Positions 63,929-64,000 of a stretch of 64,000 nucleotides of DNA are shown one piece after another. Where the stretch lies: NCBI RefSeq assembly GCF_014655295.1, contig NZ_BNBI01000001.1, forward strand, positions 895,715 through 959,714, in the 5' to 3' direction. The stretch's first letter is position 1. Each line of letters opens with the position of its first letter. The notes under the pieces are model-generated. The model searched no databases. It was not told where the DNA came from and saw only the letters and a program-made list of their open reading frames with translations. Both the position numbers and the translations under genes were made by a program. The stretch is from Streptomyces fumanus (GTDB taxonomy: Bacteria > Actinomycetota > Actinomycetes > Streptomycetales > Streptomycetaceae).

Positions 63929-64000
63929 GACAAGCCCTCGGCCTATTAGTACCAGTCAACTCCACACCTTACGGTGCTTCCATATCTGGCCTATCAACCC
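63929..64000 (-). rRNA. 23S ribosomal RNA, 3' end (cut by window edge)
   Basis: The last ~72 nt of 23S rRNA, read leftward, ending GGTACTAATAGGCCGAGGGC followed by TTGTC, the typical actinobacterial 3' end. The exact mature end is uncertain by a few bases. The 73-bp spacer to 5S contains no tRNA. Confidence 0.93.

Overview
The window is chromosomal DNA of a Streptomyces species. It has very high GC with strong third-position bias, many GTG starts, a tmRNA tag ANTKRDSSQQAFALAA, an mtrA-mtrB-lpqB operon, twin PkaA/PkaB kinases and a giant NAD-glutamate dehydrogenase. From memory, the gene order follows the central core of Streptomyces coelicolor (roughly the SCO2960s to SCO3010s). No phage, IS element, CRISPR array or tRNA was found. 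The window ends in the 3' part of an rRNA operon read leftward.

Layout. 1-2.7 kb: a truncated LysR regulator, a divergent MFS transporter and a LacI regulator with its own palindrome. 2.7-9.6 kb: translation quality control and cell division, with ssrA (tmRNA), smpB, an S41 protease, ftsX and ftsE, then a zinc-ribbon protein and a repeat-rich LAETG surface protein inserted before prfB. 9.6-16.8 kb: kinases PkaB and PkaA, divergent from a 1197-residue FHA/FtsK-like ATPase. 17-20.7 kb: a sugar ABC importer without its own ATPase. 20.8-30.7 kb: three tandem GT2/TagF-like fusion proteins and two polytopic membrane proteins, probably making a wall glycopolymer. 30.7-35.8 kb: ohr/ohrR, galE, and a TetR regulator divergent from a TagGH-type polymer exporter across an array of seven operator-like palindromes. 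35.8-40.8 kb: NAD-glutamate dehydrogenase. 41.2-46.6 kb: a 23-bp tandem repeat, a HAD phosphatase, a DUF protein, an Rv3235-family protein and SecA. 46.9-50.4 kb: an acetyltransferase, a YcaQ-type DNA glycosylase, an orphan response regulator and long HPF. 50.7-57.7 kb: comF, lpqB, mtrB, mtrA and mtnA. 57.9-63.6 kb: a membrane protein, then a tightly overlapped DUF4129-DUF4350-MoxR-DUF58 operon. 63.7-64 kb: 5S rRNA and the 3' end of 23S rRNA.

Most noteworthy. (1) The TetR/TagGH gap holds seven 18-bp imperfect palindromes, several exactly 36 bp apart. (2) The YcaQ-type glycosylase and the HAD phosphatase both have perfect matches to the actinobacterial RecA-independent DNA-damage promoter (TTGTCRGTG-N8-TAnnnT, PafBC-type), placed so that the transcripts would be leaderless. 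(3) The three TagF-like proteins show graded loss of the histidines thought to be catalytic, and only the middle copy keeps both. (4) A sugar permease carries an inserted extracytoplasmic domain.
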